This document shows, in pieces, positions 31,511 through 41,218 of a DNA stretch of 64,000 nt. Position numbers and translations under genes: made by a program. The DNA comes from Candidatus Lernaella stagnicola (GTDB taxonomy: Bacteria; Lernaellota; Lernaellaia; Lernaellales; Lernaellaceae). The DNA lies in assembly GCA_030765525.1 (NCBI GenBank), contig JAVCCK010000034.1, forward strand, positions 22,126-86,125, read 5' to 3'. How positions within the stretch are numbered: position 1 is the stretch's first letter; each line of letters starts with the position of its first letter. The notes beneath the pieces were generated by a model. The model saw only the letters and a list, made by a program, of their open reading frames with translations. It ran no database searches and was not told the origin of the DNA.

Positions 31511-32164
31511 CTAGGCCTGGGCCGCCGGAATGCCGTTGGCTTGCGCGGTGATTTCCAGCGCCAAGGACACGGCGGCTTTCCTCGCCTTTTTCAATCGTTC
31601 ATCGCTGTCGGTAAAGAAAACGGGGTTTTGACCGTCGGCCCACGCGAACTGAACGTCGCTGATGCCCACGAATCCAAATACCATTTTGAGTTGCATCGTG
31701 ACCGGGTCGCCGTCGGGGTAGGCACCGCCGGAGGCCAAGAGCACCACGACCTTCTTGACGTTGTGCAGGGCTTTGACTCCGCTGGGGCCGAGCGAAAACG
31801 CATGTTTGGGGGCCAGGACCTGATCGATCCACGCTTTCAAGGTCGCCGGGACGCCGAAATTCCACATCGGCGTGGTGATGACCAACACGTCGGTTTTGTT
31901 GAATCGCTCGATCTCGCGCCGGGCATACTCGCTTTGTTTTGCCTCCTCCTCGGAGGGCTTGTACTGCGCGTCGCCGACCGGATACCAGAAGTTGCGATAG
32001 TGTTCGTAGGAGTAAAAAGGAGGTGCGTCGACGGTAAGATCACGGTGGGTGATCTCCAAATCCGCGTCGGTGGAGGCCAACGTGGCAAAAAAGGCATCCG
32101 TGATTTGCTTGGATGCTGATTCGTCCAGCGGTTTGGGGTTCGCGTTAACATGCAGTATTTTCAT
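31511..32164 (-). CDS. azoR: FMN-dependent NADH-azoreductase (AzoR-like)
   Basis: 217 aa, flavodoxin-like fold. KILHVNANPKPLDESASKQ at the N-terminus binds the FMN phosphate, TPMWNFGVPATLKAWIDQVL is the typical FMN/substrate motif, and LLASGGAYPDGD lies in the second loop. AzoR proteins reduce quinones and azo compounds with NADH. The ATG at 32164 follows GGAAGGAGAAT; an ATG 21 nt upstream is less likely. Confidence 0.87.
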   Translation of the reverse strand: MKILHVNANPKPLDESASKQITDAFFATLASTDADLEITHRDLTVDAPPFYSYEHYRNFWYPVGDAQYKPSEEEAKQSEYARREIERFNKTDVLVITTPMWNFGVPATLKAWIDQVLAPKHAFSLGPSGVKALHNVKKVVVLLASGGAYPDGDPVTMQLKMVFGFVGISDVQFAWADGQNPVFFTDSDERLKKARKAAVSLALEITAQANGIPAAQA

Positions 32165-32262
32165 AGTATTCTCCTTCCTGAGCACCGCTGCGGTATACGG
32201 GCCAGGCGCTTTTTTTTATCAATCAGGTGGGTAGTCGCCGCGCAGGTGAGGTTAATTACAGA

Positions 32263-33051
32263 TTAGGCGTTGGATTCGTTCGCCGCGTTGAGTAGTCGCA
32301 TTAGTTCGTCGTGAACGCGACCGTTGCTCGCCACGACCTCCGGTTCGTCCAAATCGACCGGCTGCCCGGCGAAATCCGTCACGCGTCCTCCCGCTTCCCG
32401 GCAAATCAACATACCGGCGGCCACGTCCCAGGGTTTCAGGTGCAACTCCCAGAAGGCGTCCCAACGGCCCGCCGCGACCCAGCACAGATCGAGAGACGCG
32501 GCGCCGACGCGGCGCACCCCTTGGGCTTCCATCATCACGGTGTTGAACTCGGCCAGATTGTCGCGGGCCAGCGTGCGGCGGGCGTAGGGAAAGCCGGTGG
32601 CGACGATGGCGTCGGCGATGTGTTCGATGTCGCTGACCCCCACCGGAATACCGTTGAGTGTCGCGCCGGTGCCCGCGCGAGCGGCGAAGGTCTTGCCCAG
32701 GGTGGGGGCGTGCACGACGCCGACCTTGAGTTCGCCCTCTACCACCAGGGCGATGGATACCGCAAAGGCGAAAAAGCCGTGGGCGAAGTTGTTGGTGCCG
32801 TCCAAGGGATCGACGATCCAACTGCGCTGTTTGTCGCCGGGCACGAAGGTGCCTTCCTCGGAGATGATGGTGTCGCCGGGACGAGCGTGCCGCAGGCGGT
32901 CGGTGATCAGCTTTTCCGAGGCGCGATCGGCGTTGGTCACCAGGTCCTTGTCGCCCTTTTGTGATACGACGACCTTTCCATAGAAAGACTGCAGTAGTTG
33001 CCCGGCTTCATGCGCCACGGTGAGCGCGAGGGTGTAGTCGGAATGCGGCAC
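32263..33051 (-). CDS. Inositol monophosphatase family protein
   Basis: About 262 aa. Metal motifs are intact: SEEGTFV, WIVDPLDGTNNFAHGF (DPxDGT) and WDVAAGMLICREAGG. The family covers inositol-1-phosphatase, histidinol-phosphatase and 3'-phosphoadenosine phosphatases. The length fits SuhB/IMPase. I use the GTG preceded by GGGGGT; a TTG 12 nt upstream is in frame. Confidence 0.87.
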   Translation of the reverse strand: MPHSDYTLALTVAHEAGQLLQSFYGKVVVSQKGDKDLVTNADRASEKLITDRLRHARPGDTIISEEGTFVPGDKQRSWIVDPLDGTNNFAHGFFAFAVSIALVVEGELKVGVVHAPTLGKTFAARAGTGATLNGIPVGVSDIEHIADAIVATGFPYARRTLARDNLAEFNTVMMEAQGVRRVGAASLDLCWVAAGRWDAFWELHLKPWDVAAGMLICREAGGRVTDFAGQPVDLDEPEVVASNGRVHDELMRLLNAANESNA

Positions 33052-33248
33052 GGTGACCCCCAACTGGTTATTGTATCCATGTTACGAGTTGTCGCGCCGC
33101 CGCGCAAACTGAGCGGCGGGTATTCCCCTCGTTGCCTTGATTCGCCCGGAAACGGACGGTATAACCGAACGTCTTATGGAAAACGCCGCCGGCCGCGCGG
33201 GCGGTACGGTGTCGCGGACAGCGAAATCTGGAACTCGGATTTGACAAC

Positions 33249-35168
33249 ATGACCGAAAAAAACACGAGCAAGAAAGCGTCGGGCATCGGCGCAACGGTGG
33301 CGACGTATTTCGCGTTTGGCCTGCTTAGCGGTCTGGCGTGGGGATTAATCTACGGCATCGTCGAGGCCTTCGCTTCGGCCGCCTTCCCCTACGGCATGTT
33401 CCGATTGGCCATTGAAACCGTGGCGCGCGACGTCGGCGACGGCCTGCGATGGGGCGTGATATGGGGCCTCGTGGCGTCGGTATACGGTTTCGCCCTCACG
33501 AAAATTTCCGGCGACGGTCGCCGTGCAGTCATACCGATGCTGATGGCCGTCCTTTTCTGGTTGCTGGGCATCGTCCTGTTTGCCGCGCATTTGGTGCAGG
33601 GGCTCGAGCAAAAGCTGCCCCTGCCGTATCAGGATCACGTCACGCCGCGGGTATTTCTGACGCGTTTTATCTGGCCGCTGGTTTCCTTCACCGTGACGGT
33701 CAAGCCCGTGCTGGTGCTGGCGCTGCTGTTCTTGAGTTTCCTGATTCCGGCCGCGCTGGCGCTGGGCGTGTTTTTCATGCTGCGTGGTCGCCTGCCGAAA
33801 AAGCCTTTCGGGCGTATCCCCTCGCTGGCCATGACGCGCAAGACGGCGATCGCGGCGGGGGCGGTTGTCTTCCTGGGTATCGCGGTGATTATTGCGCCCA
33901 AGGCGATGGGTCGCCCGCAGGGTGCGCCGAACGTGCTGATGGTCAGCATCGATACGTTGCGCGCCGACGGCTTGAGTTGCTACGGCAACAAGAATCTCAC
34001 TAGTCCGGTGATCGACAAACTGGCCGAGAAGGGCACCCGCTACGAGAACTTCTACTCGCACGCCCCCTGGACGCTGCCCGGTCACGTTTCCATGCTCACC
34101 GGCTTGATCCCCGACGTGCACGGCACCTACCTGCTCGACCGCCAGATACCGCGCGAGGCGCCGCTGCTGGCCGAGGTGTTCAAGAACGCCGGGTTCCACA
34201 CCTTTGCGATGACCAGCAATTTTCTGGTTAGTCCGCCCTATGGTTTCGGACGGGGATTCGACCGCTTCTTGTTCCGTCCCGAAGCCGAGGCGCGGGAAGT
34301 CAACGACGGCGCGATGAAACTCATCAACCGGGCCCGGGAACCGTGGTTCGGATTCGTCCATTACTTCGATCCGCATTTGCCGTATTCGCCCACTCCGGCT
34401 TCGCGTCGGGATTTGGGCATTGCCGGGCCGACCGTGCGGGAAGTCGACGAAGCCATGACGCACCTGCTGTATCGCTTCGTTGACATCTACTTGCCCTACG
34501 ATCAGGAAAAGAAGGACATCGTGCGGCTGCTTTACGACGGCGAAGTGCGCGACGTCGATCGGGCGCTGGGCGGTTTGCTTAAGGGAATCAGGGACCGCTT
34601 CGGGCTGGACAACACGATAGTGATCATCACCGCCGATCACGGCGAAGAATTCTTCGAACATGGTTGGAACGGCCACTCGGTGGCACTGCACGACGAGTCG
34701 CTGCGCGTGCCGTTGATTCTGGCGGGCAAAGGCGTGGCCAAAGGCGTGGTGCGGCAGGAGATCACCTCGATGTCGATGCTGCCGCCGCTGGTGATGGATT
34801 TGGCCGGGCTGGCCGATCCGCTCAAACGCGACTGGCGCAAGATTCGCGAGCACGACAACGCTTACGGTCACACGAACGCGTTCGGCAACCATCGATACAG
34901 CTATCGCAACGGCGGCTGGACATTCCTGACCGAAACCGATTTCACCTACGGCGAACGCCATATCCAACGGCCGCCGATGCTTTTTGACGACCGGGCCGAA
35001 ATCAACGACCTGCTGGCCGCGAAGCCCGCCGAGGCCGACAAGCGGCGGGATGATATGGACCATTACGTCGGCCGCGAACTCAAGGCCTACGGCCAAATGG
35101 AAAGTTCCTCGGTGGAGTTGGATGAGACGCGTACCGATCGTCTGCGCGAACTGGGCTACATCAACTGA
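33249..35168 (+). CDS. Membrane sulfatase/phosphoethanolamine-transferase-fold protein
   Basis: 639 aa. Roughly five N-terminal spans fill residues 15-225 (including FGLLSGLAWGLIYGIVEAF and FLSFLIPAALALGVFFML). A periplasmic sulfatase-fold domain follows: VLMVSIDTLRADGLSCYG (metal Asp), SHAPWTLPGHVSMLTG with Thr where sulfatases have Cys/Ser, and IITADHGEEFFEHGWNGH. The Thr nucleophile position is like LTA synthase/EptA-type transferases rather than formylglycine sulfatases. It may modify lipids or surface glycans (inference). Confidence 0.75.
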   Translation: MTEKNTSKKASGIGATVATYFAFGLLSGLAWGLIYGIVEAFASAAFPYGMFRLAIETVARDVGDGLRWGVIWGLVASVYGFALTKISGDGRRAVIPMLMAVLFWLLGIVLFAAHLVQGLEQKLPLPYQDHVTPRVFLTRFIWPLVSFTVTVKPVLVLALLFLSFLIPAALALGVFFMLRGRLPKKPFGRIPSLAMTRKTAIAAGAVVFLGIAVIIAPKAMGRPQGAPNVLMVSIDTLRADGLSCYGNKNLTSPVIDKLAEKGTRYENFYSHAPWTLPGHVSMLTGLIPDVHGTYLLDRQIPREAPLLAEVFKNAGFHTFAMTSNFLVSPPYGFGRGFDRFLFRPEAEAREVNDGAMKLINRAREPWFGFVHYFDPHLPYSPTPASRRDLGIAGPTVREVDEAMTHLLYRFVDIYLPYDQEKKDIVRLLYDGEVRDVDRALGGLLKGIRDRFGLDNTIVIITADHGEEFFEHGWNGHSVALHDESLRVPLILAGKGVAKGVVRQEITSMSMLPPLVMDLAGLADPLKRDWRKIREHDNAYGHTNAFGNHRYSYRNGGWTFLTETDFTYGERHIQRPPMLFDDRAEINDLLAAKPAEADKRRDDMDHYVGRELKAYGQMESSSVELDETRTDRLRELGYIN

Positions 35169-35185
35169 CCGGTCCTCTTCGGTGT

Positions 35186-35214
35186 TTGACAAGGTCCCGC
35201 CCCCCGCGAATAAT
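35186..35214 (+). promoter_or_regulatory. Sigma-70-type promoter of the MaoC pair
   Basis: TTGACA, a 17-nt spacer, AATAAT. It lies 39 nt before the first MaoC gene. Confidence 0.6.
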
Positions 35215-35252
35215 CGGGACCGCGGTAATTCATTCTCAATGCGGAGGCAGGC

Positions 35253-35693
35253 ATGATCGACCCGAAATTGGTTGGCAAAACCTACCCGCCTACGAAGTAC
35301 GTGGTGGGCATCGAAAAAATCAAGGAGTACACCCGCGCGGTGGGCGAGACGAACCCGCTGTGCGTGGACGAGAAAGCCGCCGCGGCCGGCCCCTACGGGG
35401 AAATCGTGGCGCCGCCGACCTTCGCGGTTGTTTACACCAAGGACATGGCCGCGCAGTTCCTGTTCGATAAGGAACTGGATTTGAACATGATGATGCTCGT
35501 GCATGGCGAGCAGGAATTCATTTTCCACAAAGCGGTCAAGCACAACGACACGATCATCACCACCGGCAAGCTGGCGTCGGCCGAGGCCCGCAAGCAGAAT
35601 CTCGTGGTGACCTTTGAAGCGGAAAGCCGGGTCGGCGACGAACTGGTCACGATCAGCAGATTCACGTTCCTGGTTCGCGGAGGTGCGGCATGA
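35253..35693 (+). CDS. MaoC-like dehydratase, N-terminal/HadA-type subunit
   Basis: 146 aa with a hot-dog fold of the MaoC N-terminal domain type: IEKIKEYTRAVGETNPLC, PYGEIVAPPTFAVVYT and MLVHGEQEFIFHKAV. It lacks the full catalytic Asp/His pair of active MaoC subunits, as HadA-type partners do. The next gene overlaps it by 4 nt and supplies the active partner. Together they probably hydrate/dehydrate an acyl-thioester. Confidence 0.8.
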   Translation: MIDPKLVGKTYPPTKYVVGIEKIKEYTRAVGETNPLCVDEKAAAAGPYGEIVAPPTFAVVYTKDMAAQFLFDKELDLNMMMLVHGEQEFIFHKAVKHNDTIITTGKLASAEARKQNLVVTFEAESRVGDELVTISRFTFLVRGGAA

Positions 35694-36097
35694 AAAAGCT
35701 GGGCGACGTCAACGTGGGCGACACGTTTGGATTGAAGCACACGGTCGGCAAGTACGATCCGATTTTCTACGCCGGGGCCTCCGGCGATTTCAACTTGATC
35801 CACATCGATCCCGAGTTCGGCAAGATGGTCGGGTTGGGCGGAAGCATCCTGCAGGGCCTGTGCACGATGGCCTTCACGGCGCGCGCCCACACCGATTGGG
35901 CGGGCGATCCGTACGCCCTGCGGCGCATCAAAGTGCGCTTCTCTTCACCGGTGCGGCCCGATGACACGGTGGAGGTCAAAGCCGAAGTGACCGAGGTGGT
36001 CGACGGCGTGGCCAAGACGCGCTTCAACGCGGTCAACCAGGCCGGCGAGGAAGTGATCACCATGGCCGAAGCCGACATCGTGTTGGCCGGGGACTGA
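35690..36097 (+). CDS. MaoC-family dehydratase, catalytic HadB-type subunit
   Basis: 135 aa. A hydratase-2 motif YAGASGDFNLIHIDPEFGKM with the catalytic Asp and His, and ILQGLCTMAFTARA after it. It overlaps the HadA-like gene (ATGA) and makes an obligate-looking heterodimer pair. Likely role: (3R)-hydroxyacyl-ACP/CoA dehydration. The acyl substrate is not evident from the context. Confidence 0.82.
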   Translation: MKKLGDVNVGDTFGLKHTVGKYDPIFYAGASGDFNLIHIDPEFGKMVGLGGSILQGLCTMAFTARAHTDWAGDPYALRRIKVRFSSPVRPDDTVEVKAEVTEVVDGVAKTRFNAVNQAGEEVITMAEADIVLAGD

Positions 36098-36122
36098 GCA
36101 TCGCGCACCGAACGAGGATCGC

Positions 36123-38174
36123 ATGAAGCTCTGGAAACTCTTCCTGGTGTTGCTGCTGGCGGCGCTGCTGTTTGCGGCGGCCGCCTGCGGCGACGACGAT
36201 GACGACGACCACGACGACGACGAAACCGACGACGACACCGCCGGGGACGACGACGCATCTCCAAGCGAACTGGTTGCTCTCGCGCAAGCACTCGCCGATA
36301 CGTGGATCGATTCCTACGAACCGGAAACCATGGGCTGGAGCTGGGATTCCGGCGTGGTCATGCTGGGCATGTGGGATCTCTACGAACTCACCGGCGAAAC
36401 GACCTATCGGCAGTATGTGAAAGATTGGCTCGATTACCACATCGCCGCCGGCTACACGATTGCTTACAACGACCACGTGCCGCCGGCGCGGCTGGCCGTG
36501 CGCCTCTTCGAACAGACCGGCGGGGCCGAGTATCGCGCCGCTGTCGACGCCACGAAAGCCTACGTTTTTGAACAGGCCGACCGCCTGCCAGACGGTGCGC
36601 TGGTGCATATGGGCTGGACGACGCCGCAGCAGATTTGGGTCGATTCGCTCTTTATGGCCACGCCCTTCTTGGAAGAAGCGGGCGCGTTGGACAACGATGC
36701 CGATTGCTTTGCCGAGGCCGAATTGCAGTTCCGTGTCTTCGCCGAGCATCTGCAGGATCCCGACGCGGGGATGTACCGCCATCGCTACGATGCGAATGAC
36801 GAATCGGTCACCCCGGTCGAGGCCGATTTCTGGGGCCGGGGCAACGCGTGGGTCATCGCCGCCTCGGGCACAGCCGCGCGGTTGTTGCCGGAGGATTTGG
36901 CGGGACGTGCGGCGGTCGTGCAGCGTTTCGTGACCCAAGCCGAAGCGATGGCCGCGCTGCAGGATGAAAACGGGCGGTGGCATACGATCATGAATCGTCC
37001 GGATACGTACTTGGAAACCAGCGTCGGGCCGTTGTTCGCCTACGGTGTCTATCAAGCGGCGACGGTCGAAACGATCGACGAGGATTTGCTCGTCGCAGCG
37101 GATAACGCGCTGCTCGGCGCGCTGGATCAGGTGGTGGCCGACGAGCACGGCAACGCGCTGCTGCTCGGCACGTCCTACGGCACCGGGCCGGGGACTTGGG
37201 AGCTCTACGAAGAAGTGCTGAAGGGCGAGCAGGTGAACTACGGCATCGGCGCGACGATCCTGGCCGTGTGCGCCCGCGAGAAGCTGGAGCGCGCCGCCGC
37301 CTTGCCGCCGCCGGGCATGACCGACGAGACGTACATTCCCGAACCAGAGGGAGACGACCCGGTCGCGTGGGGCTACTTCTACATGGCGCGCGGCGATTTC
37401 CGTTCGGCGCTCACGTCCCTCGAAGCGGCGGTGGACGAATCGACGATCGACCCCGACGCGCAATCGGGCGTGATGCTGATCGAGGCGATACGCTTGGGAA
37501 TGGCCGTGCTGGCCGGCATCGACGAGTGGTACGTCGAACAGATCGACATGACGGAACTGATTGCGTCGTTGCTTACCCAAGCCCGCGACACCGGCGGCAC
37601 GCTCGTGGAACGCAGCGAGGGCGTGGTCGTCAACGAAGATTTCAGCCGCGTGGTCGAGCGCCTCGTGCTGACCGAGCAGGGCGGGTCGACGGGGATCGGT
37701 ACGGTGGAGATCGACCTGGGCGAGGCGTATCTGCTGCAGGCGGTCGGGCATTTGCTGGTCGGCGCGGCGGACGTGGCCGAAGGTTTCGGGTTGATCGAAA
37801 CGACCGCCGCGCTCGGTGAGCGGAACCCGATTCTTCGTTTTTTGGATCGCCTGCCGCTTCTGCCCAAGGCCGACCTGGCGCTGGTGGGGCAGGGCTTGGA
37901 TTCGTTGGTCGCCGCGATTGACTCGCTGGTGGTGGCGATTGAAACCATCGACGCCGAGACCGACGATCAGTCCGACGACCTGGTGCCGAAAAACATCGTT
38001 CATCTGGAAGGCGATTTTTCGCTGCCGGGAATTATGCTGCCCACGCCGCTGGAGGAATTGCTCGGATTTGATCCGCGGGAATTTTTCGGCGACGATCCCT
38101 TGCCGCAGGCACTGATCGACGTACTTTACAAAGTGCGCAACGTGCTTTCGATGATCAGGATGTTTCTGCCCTAG
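36123..38174 (+). CDS. Lipoprotein with GH88/GH105-like (alpha/alpha)6 domain and Asp-rich linker
   Basis: 683 aa. A lipoprotein signal (LFLVLLLAALLFAAAACGD) is followed at once by an Asp-rich linker with DDDTAGDDD, the same type as the deiminase tail. The enzyme part resembles unsaturated glucuronyl/rhamnogalacturonyl hydrolases: WDSGVVMLGMWDLYELTG, TTPQQIWVDSLFMATPFLEE (candidate catalytic Asp) and DFWGRGNAWVIAA. The last ~280 residues (from about GYFYMARGDF) are an extra helical region I do not recognise. It converges on the next gene with a 4-nt gap. Confidence 0.7.
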   Translation: MKLWKLFLVLLLAALLFAAAACGDDDDDDHDDDETDDDTAGDDDASPSELVALAQALADTWIDSYEPETMGWSWDSGVVMLGMWDLYELTGETTYRQYVKDWLDYHIAAGYTIAYNDHVPPARLAVRLFEQTGGAEYRAAVDATKAYVFEQADRLPDGALVHMGWTTPQQIWVDSLFMATPFLEEAGALDNDADCFAEAELQFRVFAEHLQDPDAGMYRHRYDANDESVTPVEADFWGRGNAWVIAASGTAARLLPEDLAGRAAVVQRFVTQAEAMAALQDENGRWHTIMNRPDTYLETSVGPLFAYGVYQAATVETIDEDLLVAADNALLGALDQVVADEHGNALLLGTSYGTGPGTWELYEEVLKGEQVNYGIGATILAVCAREKLERAAALPPPGMTDETYIPEPEGDDPVAWGYFYMARGDFRSALTSLEAAVDESTIDPDAQSGVMLIEAIRLGMAVLAGIDEWYVEQIDMTELIASLLTQARDTGGTLVERSEGVVVNEDFSRVVERLVLTEQGGSTGIGTVEIDLGEAYLLQAVGHLLVGAADVAEGFGLIETTAALGERNPILRFLDRLPLLPKADLALVGQGLDSLVAAIDSLVVAIETIDAETDDQSDDLVPKNIVHLEGDFSLPGIMLPTPLEELLGFDPREFFGDDPLPQALIDVLYKVRNVLSMIRMFLP

Positions 38175-38178
38175 GCCG

Positions 38179-39375
38179 TTATTGGCCCATGACTCGTTCG
38201 CCCGCGAAAATCAGGTGGGGCACACCCGCCGGGTCGACCGCGAGTTCCATGCCGATGAAACCGGGCTCGAACCCCGCCACTTCGCCGACTTCCCAACTGG
38301 TGGCCGTGCGGTGGGCCATGTAGCCTTGCGCCGTTTGCGTGTCGCGGAAAGCGATGAAAGGCTCGTCGCCGGACACCGCCAGATCGATATGCTCGTTTTT
38401 CAAATTGAGGGAGCCGCCGGCCACGATTTCCATCCGCCAGCCGCCGGGTTCCGTTTCATCCTGCACCATGTACACCAGCCCGACGCTGCTCGGGCAGAGG
38501 ATGTGCGACCGCCCTTGCTCATCGACGCTGATGTGCGGCACGGGGTAGAAGTCGATTTCGGGCATGACCGACTTGCCTTGCCACTTACCGTAGAACCATT
38601 CGAAATGGAACAAGGTGCAGGCATCGTTGATGCCCTTGTGCCGCAGAAACACGAGGCGGGCGTTGCTTTCGTGTTGGCGGTTGAACGCGAGTTCGGGATA
38701 GGCGGCGTCCAAAAACTCGTTGAGTTCGAGCCAGGAGTCGCCGACGAAAACCTGGTGCGACAAGTCGTACTCGCCGAAGACGGCATGGATGAAGCCGAAA
38801 GGCGATTGCGCCATCGTGAAGTATTTCGCCGCGCCGGGCCCGGGCTGCATGGGATAGATGTCGACGCGATCATCCTGGACCGATAGATGCGTGGGCGCGC
38901 CGTCCAGTGAAAACAGGACATGAATGCGTCCGGCGAAGTCGGGCAGGATCGCCGGCTGAGCGTACGTCCACCACGTGTTGTTGGCGAGGATGAGCGGATC
39001 GCGCCAGACGCCGCTGGGGCCGCGGCGCAGGAGAAACAGCAGTTCCCGATCTTCGGTGCCGGCCCGCAAATATTCTTTGATGCGTCGCACCGTCACCAGG
39101 GCCAGCGAGCCGTCGTCGAGGTAGCCCATGCTGGGGGCGAGGGTGGCCGGCGCGGGCGTGCGCTGGAAAAAGAAACCGTCCCCGTCCCAAGCGCCGAGCC
39201 ACAAACCGTAGATGCGGGTTGTCGAGTCGTCGGCGCCGTCGGTGATGTTGCCCTCGACGCCGTCGGGTTTGGGGTCATCAAAGGAGGCGCGAGTGGATGG
39301 TTCGTCGCCGCAGCCCGCCCAAAGTAATCCCAAAGCGCACAAGAGAATGACGAAATGGCGGGTCGGAGCGGTCAT
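38179..39375 (-). CDS. Lipoprotein, beta-propeller-like, function unknown
   Basis: 398 aa. Signal with lipobox LGLLWAGCGD. The rest is beta-rich with repeated blocks (SMGYLDDGSLALVTV, IHVLFSLDGAPTHLSV, SHILCPSSVGLVYMV, EPFIAFRDTQ) about 45-60 residues apart, as in propeller proteins. No enzyme motif is seen. Confidence 0.6.
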   Translation of the reverse strand: MTAPTRHFVILLCALGLLWAGCGDEPSTRASFDDPKPDGVEGNITDGADDSTTRIYGLWLGAWDGDGFFFQRTPAPATLAPSMGYLDDGSLALVTVRRIKEYLRAGTEDRELLFLLRRGPSGVWRDPLILANNTWWTYAQPAILPDFAGRIHVLFSLDGAPTHLSVQDDRVDIYPMQPGPGAAKYFTMAQSPFGFIHAVFGEYDLSHQVFVGDSWLELNEFLDAAYPELAFNRQHESNARLVFLRHKGINDACTLFHFEWFYGKWQGKSVMPEIDFYPVPHISVDEQGRSHILCPSSVGLVYMVQDETEPGGWRMEIVAGGSLNLKNEHIDLAVSGDEPFIAFRDTQTAQGYMAHRTATSWEVGEVAGFEPGFIGMELAVDPAGVPHLIFAGERVMGQ

Positions 39376-39444
39376 GCTGCCCCCGGAGAACCTAAACGAA
39401 GTACATCACTCAATATAAGAAAAAAGAGGCGGCGGGGCAAACGC

Positions 39445-41157
39445 TTATTCGTTTTTGTTTCGGATTTTTTCCCATTCGGCCAACTGCCGACGCACGGCCG
39501 GGGCCATCGGGTGCTCCGGAGCCGCATCCAGAAAACGCTGCAAAAAGGAGGTCGCGGTCGCCGTGGAGCCTTGGTGCTGCAAGGTCATGGCCGCGCCGAG
39601 GTGAATCGTGGCCGCGCACCGGTGCCGCGCGGTCAAACCATCGGCAAGATTCGCCGGGGCGAGACTGGCCGCCGTGACCACGAGGCGTCCCAACAACGCG
39701 CCGGCCTTGGCGTCGCAGGGGTCGGCTTCCAGCAGTAGGCGCAGGTCTTCGTAGGCGACCTCATCCAGCCCCAACTCGATGGCCGCATGGGCGCGGTTGC
39801 GTCGAGCCTTGAGGTTCGCGGGTTGCCGGGCCACGGCCCGCTCGAAGATCGGATAGGCTTCCCGGAAGCGGTTCGTTTCGGCCAGCACGGTGCCGTAGTT
39901 ATTGAGCGCCTCGGAGGACTGCGGTTCCTTTTGCACGTTGTCGGCCCAGAGCTTTTCCGGCGACGCCCACACTCCCGCGCGTACGACGGTGTAGGCGGTG
40001 AAGGCGGCGAGCAGCACCAGCACGGGAATCAGCCGCGCACGTTGCGGCAGGCGCTCGGCGGCGAGGCTCCACAACGCGACCCACAGCAGGCTGCCGGCCG
40101 CGGCGGGCAGGTAGTAGTAGTGTTCGGCGACCGGCCGCACCAGCGGCACAAGCCCGGCGGTCGGAGCGATTGTCGCGGCAAACCAAATCAGCGCGAGCAA
40201 AAACACGGGCCGGTGGCGGGCGACCTTGATGGCCGCTCCGAACAAGAGCAGCCAGGCCGCAACGGCGCTCGCCACGATCCAGCCGGAGGTCCAGTTCGCC
40301 AAATTGATATCGTGAATGGCCCGCAATCGGTGGGGTACCAGCGTGAGCGCGAACGCGTTGAGTGTCAGACGGGGGAGGGCCAAAAGGCGATCCCATAGCG
40401 GCGTGGTCACCGCCTTGTGGCCGTGGCTGATGCCCAGCACGCCCCAACGCCACCCCGCGTAAGCCAAGGCCAGCCCGGCCAGCAGGGCGATGACCGCCAC
40501 GAGTTGCTTTTCCGTGCGACGACCGACCGCGAGCAGGTACGCGACCGCCGGTACTATCAGCACCAAGGCGTTGGGTTTGGACAGCAACGCCGCGATATAC
40601 GCCAAAGCGGCCAGGGCGAGCCATTTTGGGTCCACCTTCCCCTCATCGGTGGCGCGAGCGATGCCGTAGAGCGTGAGCAGCGAAAACGCGCCGACCATCA
40701 CACCACCGCGGTTGGCGATGAGGCACACTTGCTCGGTGCACAGCGGATGGACGGCGAAGAGGAGGCCGGTGAGCAGGGCGGGCAGTTCCCGGCGGAAAAG
40801 CGTCAGGGCCAAACCGTACAAGGCCAGCGCGGCCAGGGCGTGCAGCAACACGTTGGTCAGTCGTTGCAGCGGGGCGCTCCGGCCGAAGAGCGCCGTTTCC
40901 AGGTGGAAGGTCGCGGCCTGCATCGGCCGGTAAAAACCCATGACGCGCGGGTGTTGATTGAAGCGGCCCAAGTCCTGCGTGAAATAGCGCGGCAGGTTGG
41001 CGTGGTCGTCGAGAGTCCGGTTGGCCGCGACCAGGGAGATGTCGTCCCACAGGTAGGGCCCAGGCAGGCTACGGGCGTACACCGCCAGCGTCGCCAGCAC
41101 GATCAACAACGATCCAACCAGACGCGCGCAGCGCGCCTTCTTTGTCTTTGTGGACAT
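39445..41157 (-). CDS. Multi-span membrane protein with C-terminal TPR repeats (TMTC-like)
   Basis: 570 aa. About ten spans with a first extracytoplasmic loop LPGPYLWDDISLVAANRTL, whose acidic pair is typical of GT-C enzymes, and FAVHPLCTEQVCLIANRGGV. The C-terminal ~150 residues hold TPR-like helices (SSEALNNYGTVLAETNRF, NRAHAAIELGLDEVAYEDL). The architecture resembles TMTC O-mannosyltransferases and their bacterial relatives. It diverges from the next gene with a 61-nt shared upstream region. Confidence 0.7.
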   Translation of the reverse strand: MSTKTKKARCARLVGSLLIVLATLAVYARSLPGPYLWDDISLVAANRTLDDHANLPRYFTQDLGRFNQHPRVMGFYRPMQAATFHLETALFGRSAPLQRLTNVLLHALAALALYGLALTLFRRELPALLTGLLFAVHPLCTEQVCLIANRGGVMVGAFSLLTLYGIARATDEGKVDPKWLALAALAYIAALLSKPNALVLIVPAVAYLLAVGRRTEKQLVAVIALLAGLALAYAGWRWGVLGISHGHKAVTTPLWDRLLALPRLTLNAFALTLVPHRLRAIHDINLANWTSGWIVASAVAAWLLLFGAAIKVARHRPVFLLALIWFAATIAPTAGLVPLVRPVAEHYYYLPAAAGSLLWVALWSLAAERLPQRARLIPVLVLLAAFTAYTVVRAGVWASPEKLWADNVQKEPQSSEALNNYGTVLAETNRFREAYPIFERAVARQPANLKARRNRAHAAIELGLDEVAYEDLRLLLEADPCDAKAGALLGRLVVTAASLAPANLADGLTARHRCAATIHLGAAMTLQHQGSTATATSFLQRFLDAAPEHPMAPAVRRQLAEWEKIRNKNE

Positions 41158-41218
41158 CAAATCGTCCCAGATGATAGGATGCGCGAGCACCGTAACGCAA
41201 CCGGAACGGACTAGTTCG

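Noticed and set aside
33345..35543. 732-codon minus-strand frame over the sulfatase-fold gene
   Set aside because: His/Gln/Arg-rich shadow of a gene with clear sulfatase motifs.
35945..36291. Arg- or Ser-rich minus-strand frames over the MaoC/lipoprotein junction
   Set aside because: Antisense of Asp-rich and MaoC coding sequence.
36057..38003. 648-codon minus-strand frame over the GH88/105-like gene
   Set aside because: No signal, no motif; antisense of a convincing lipoprotein enzyme.
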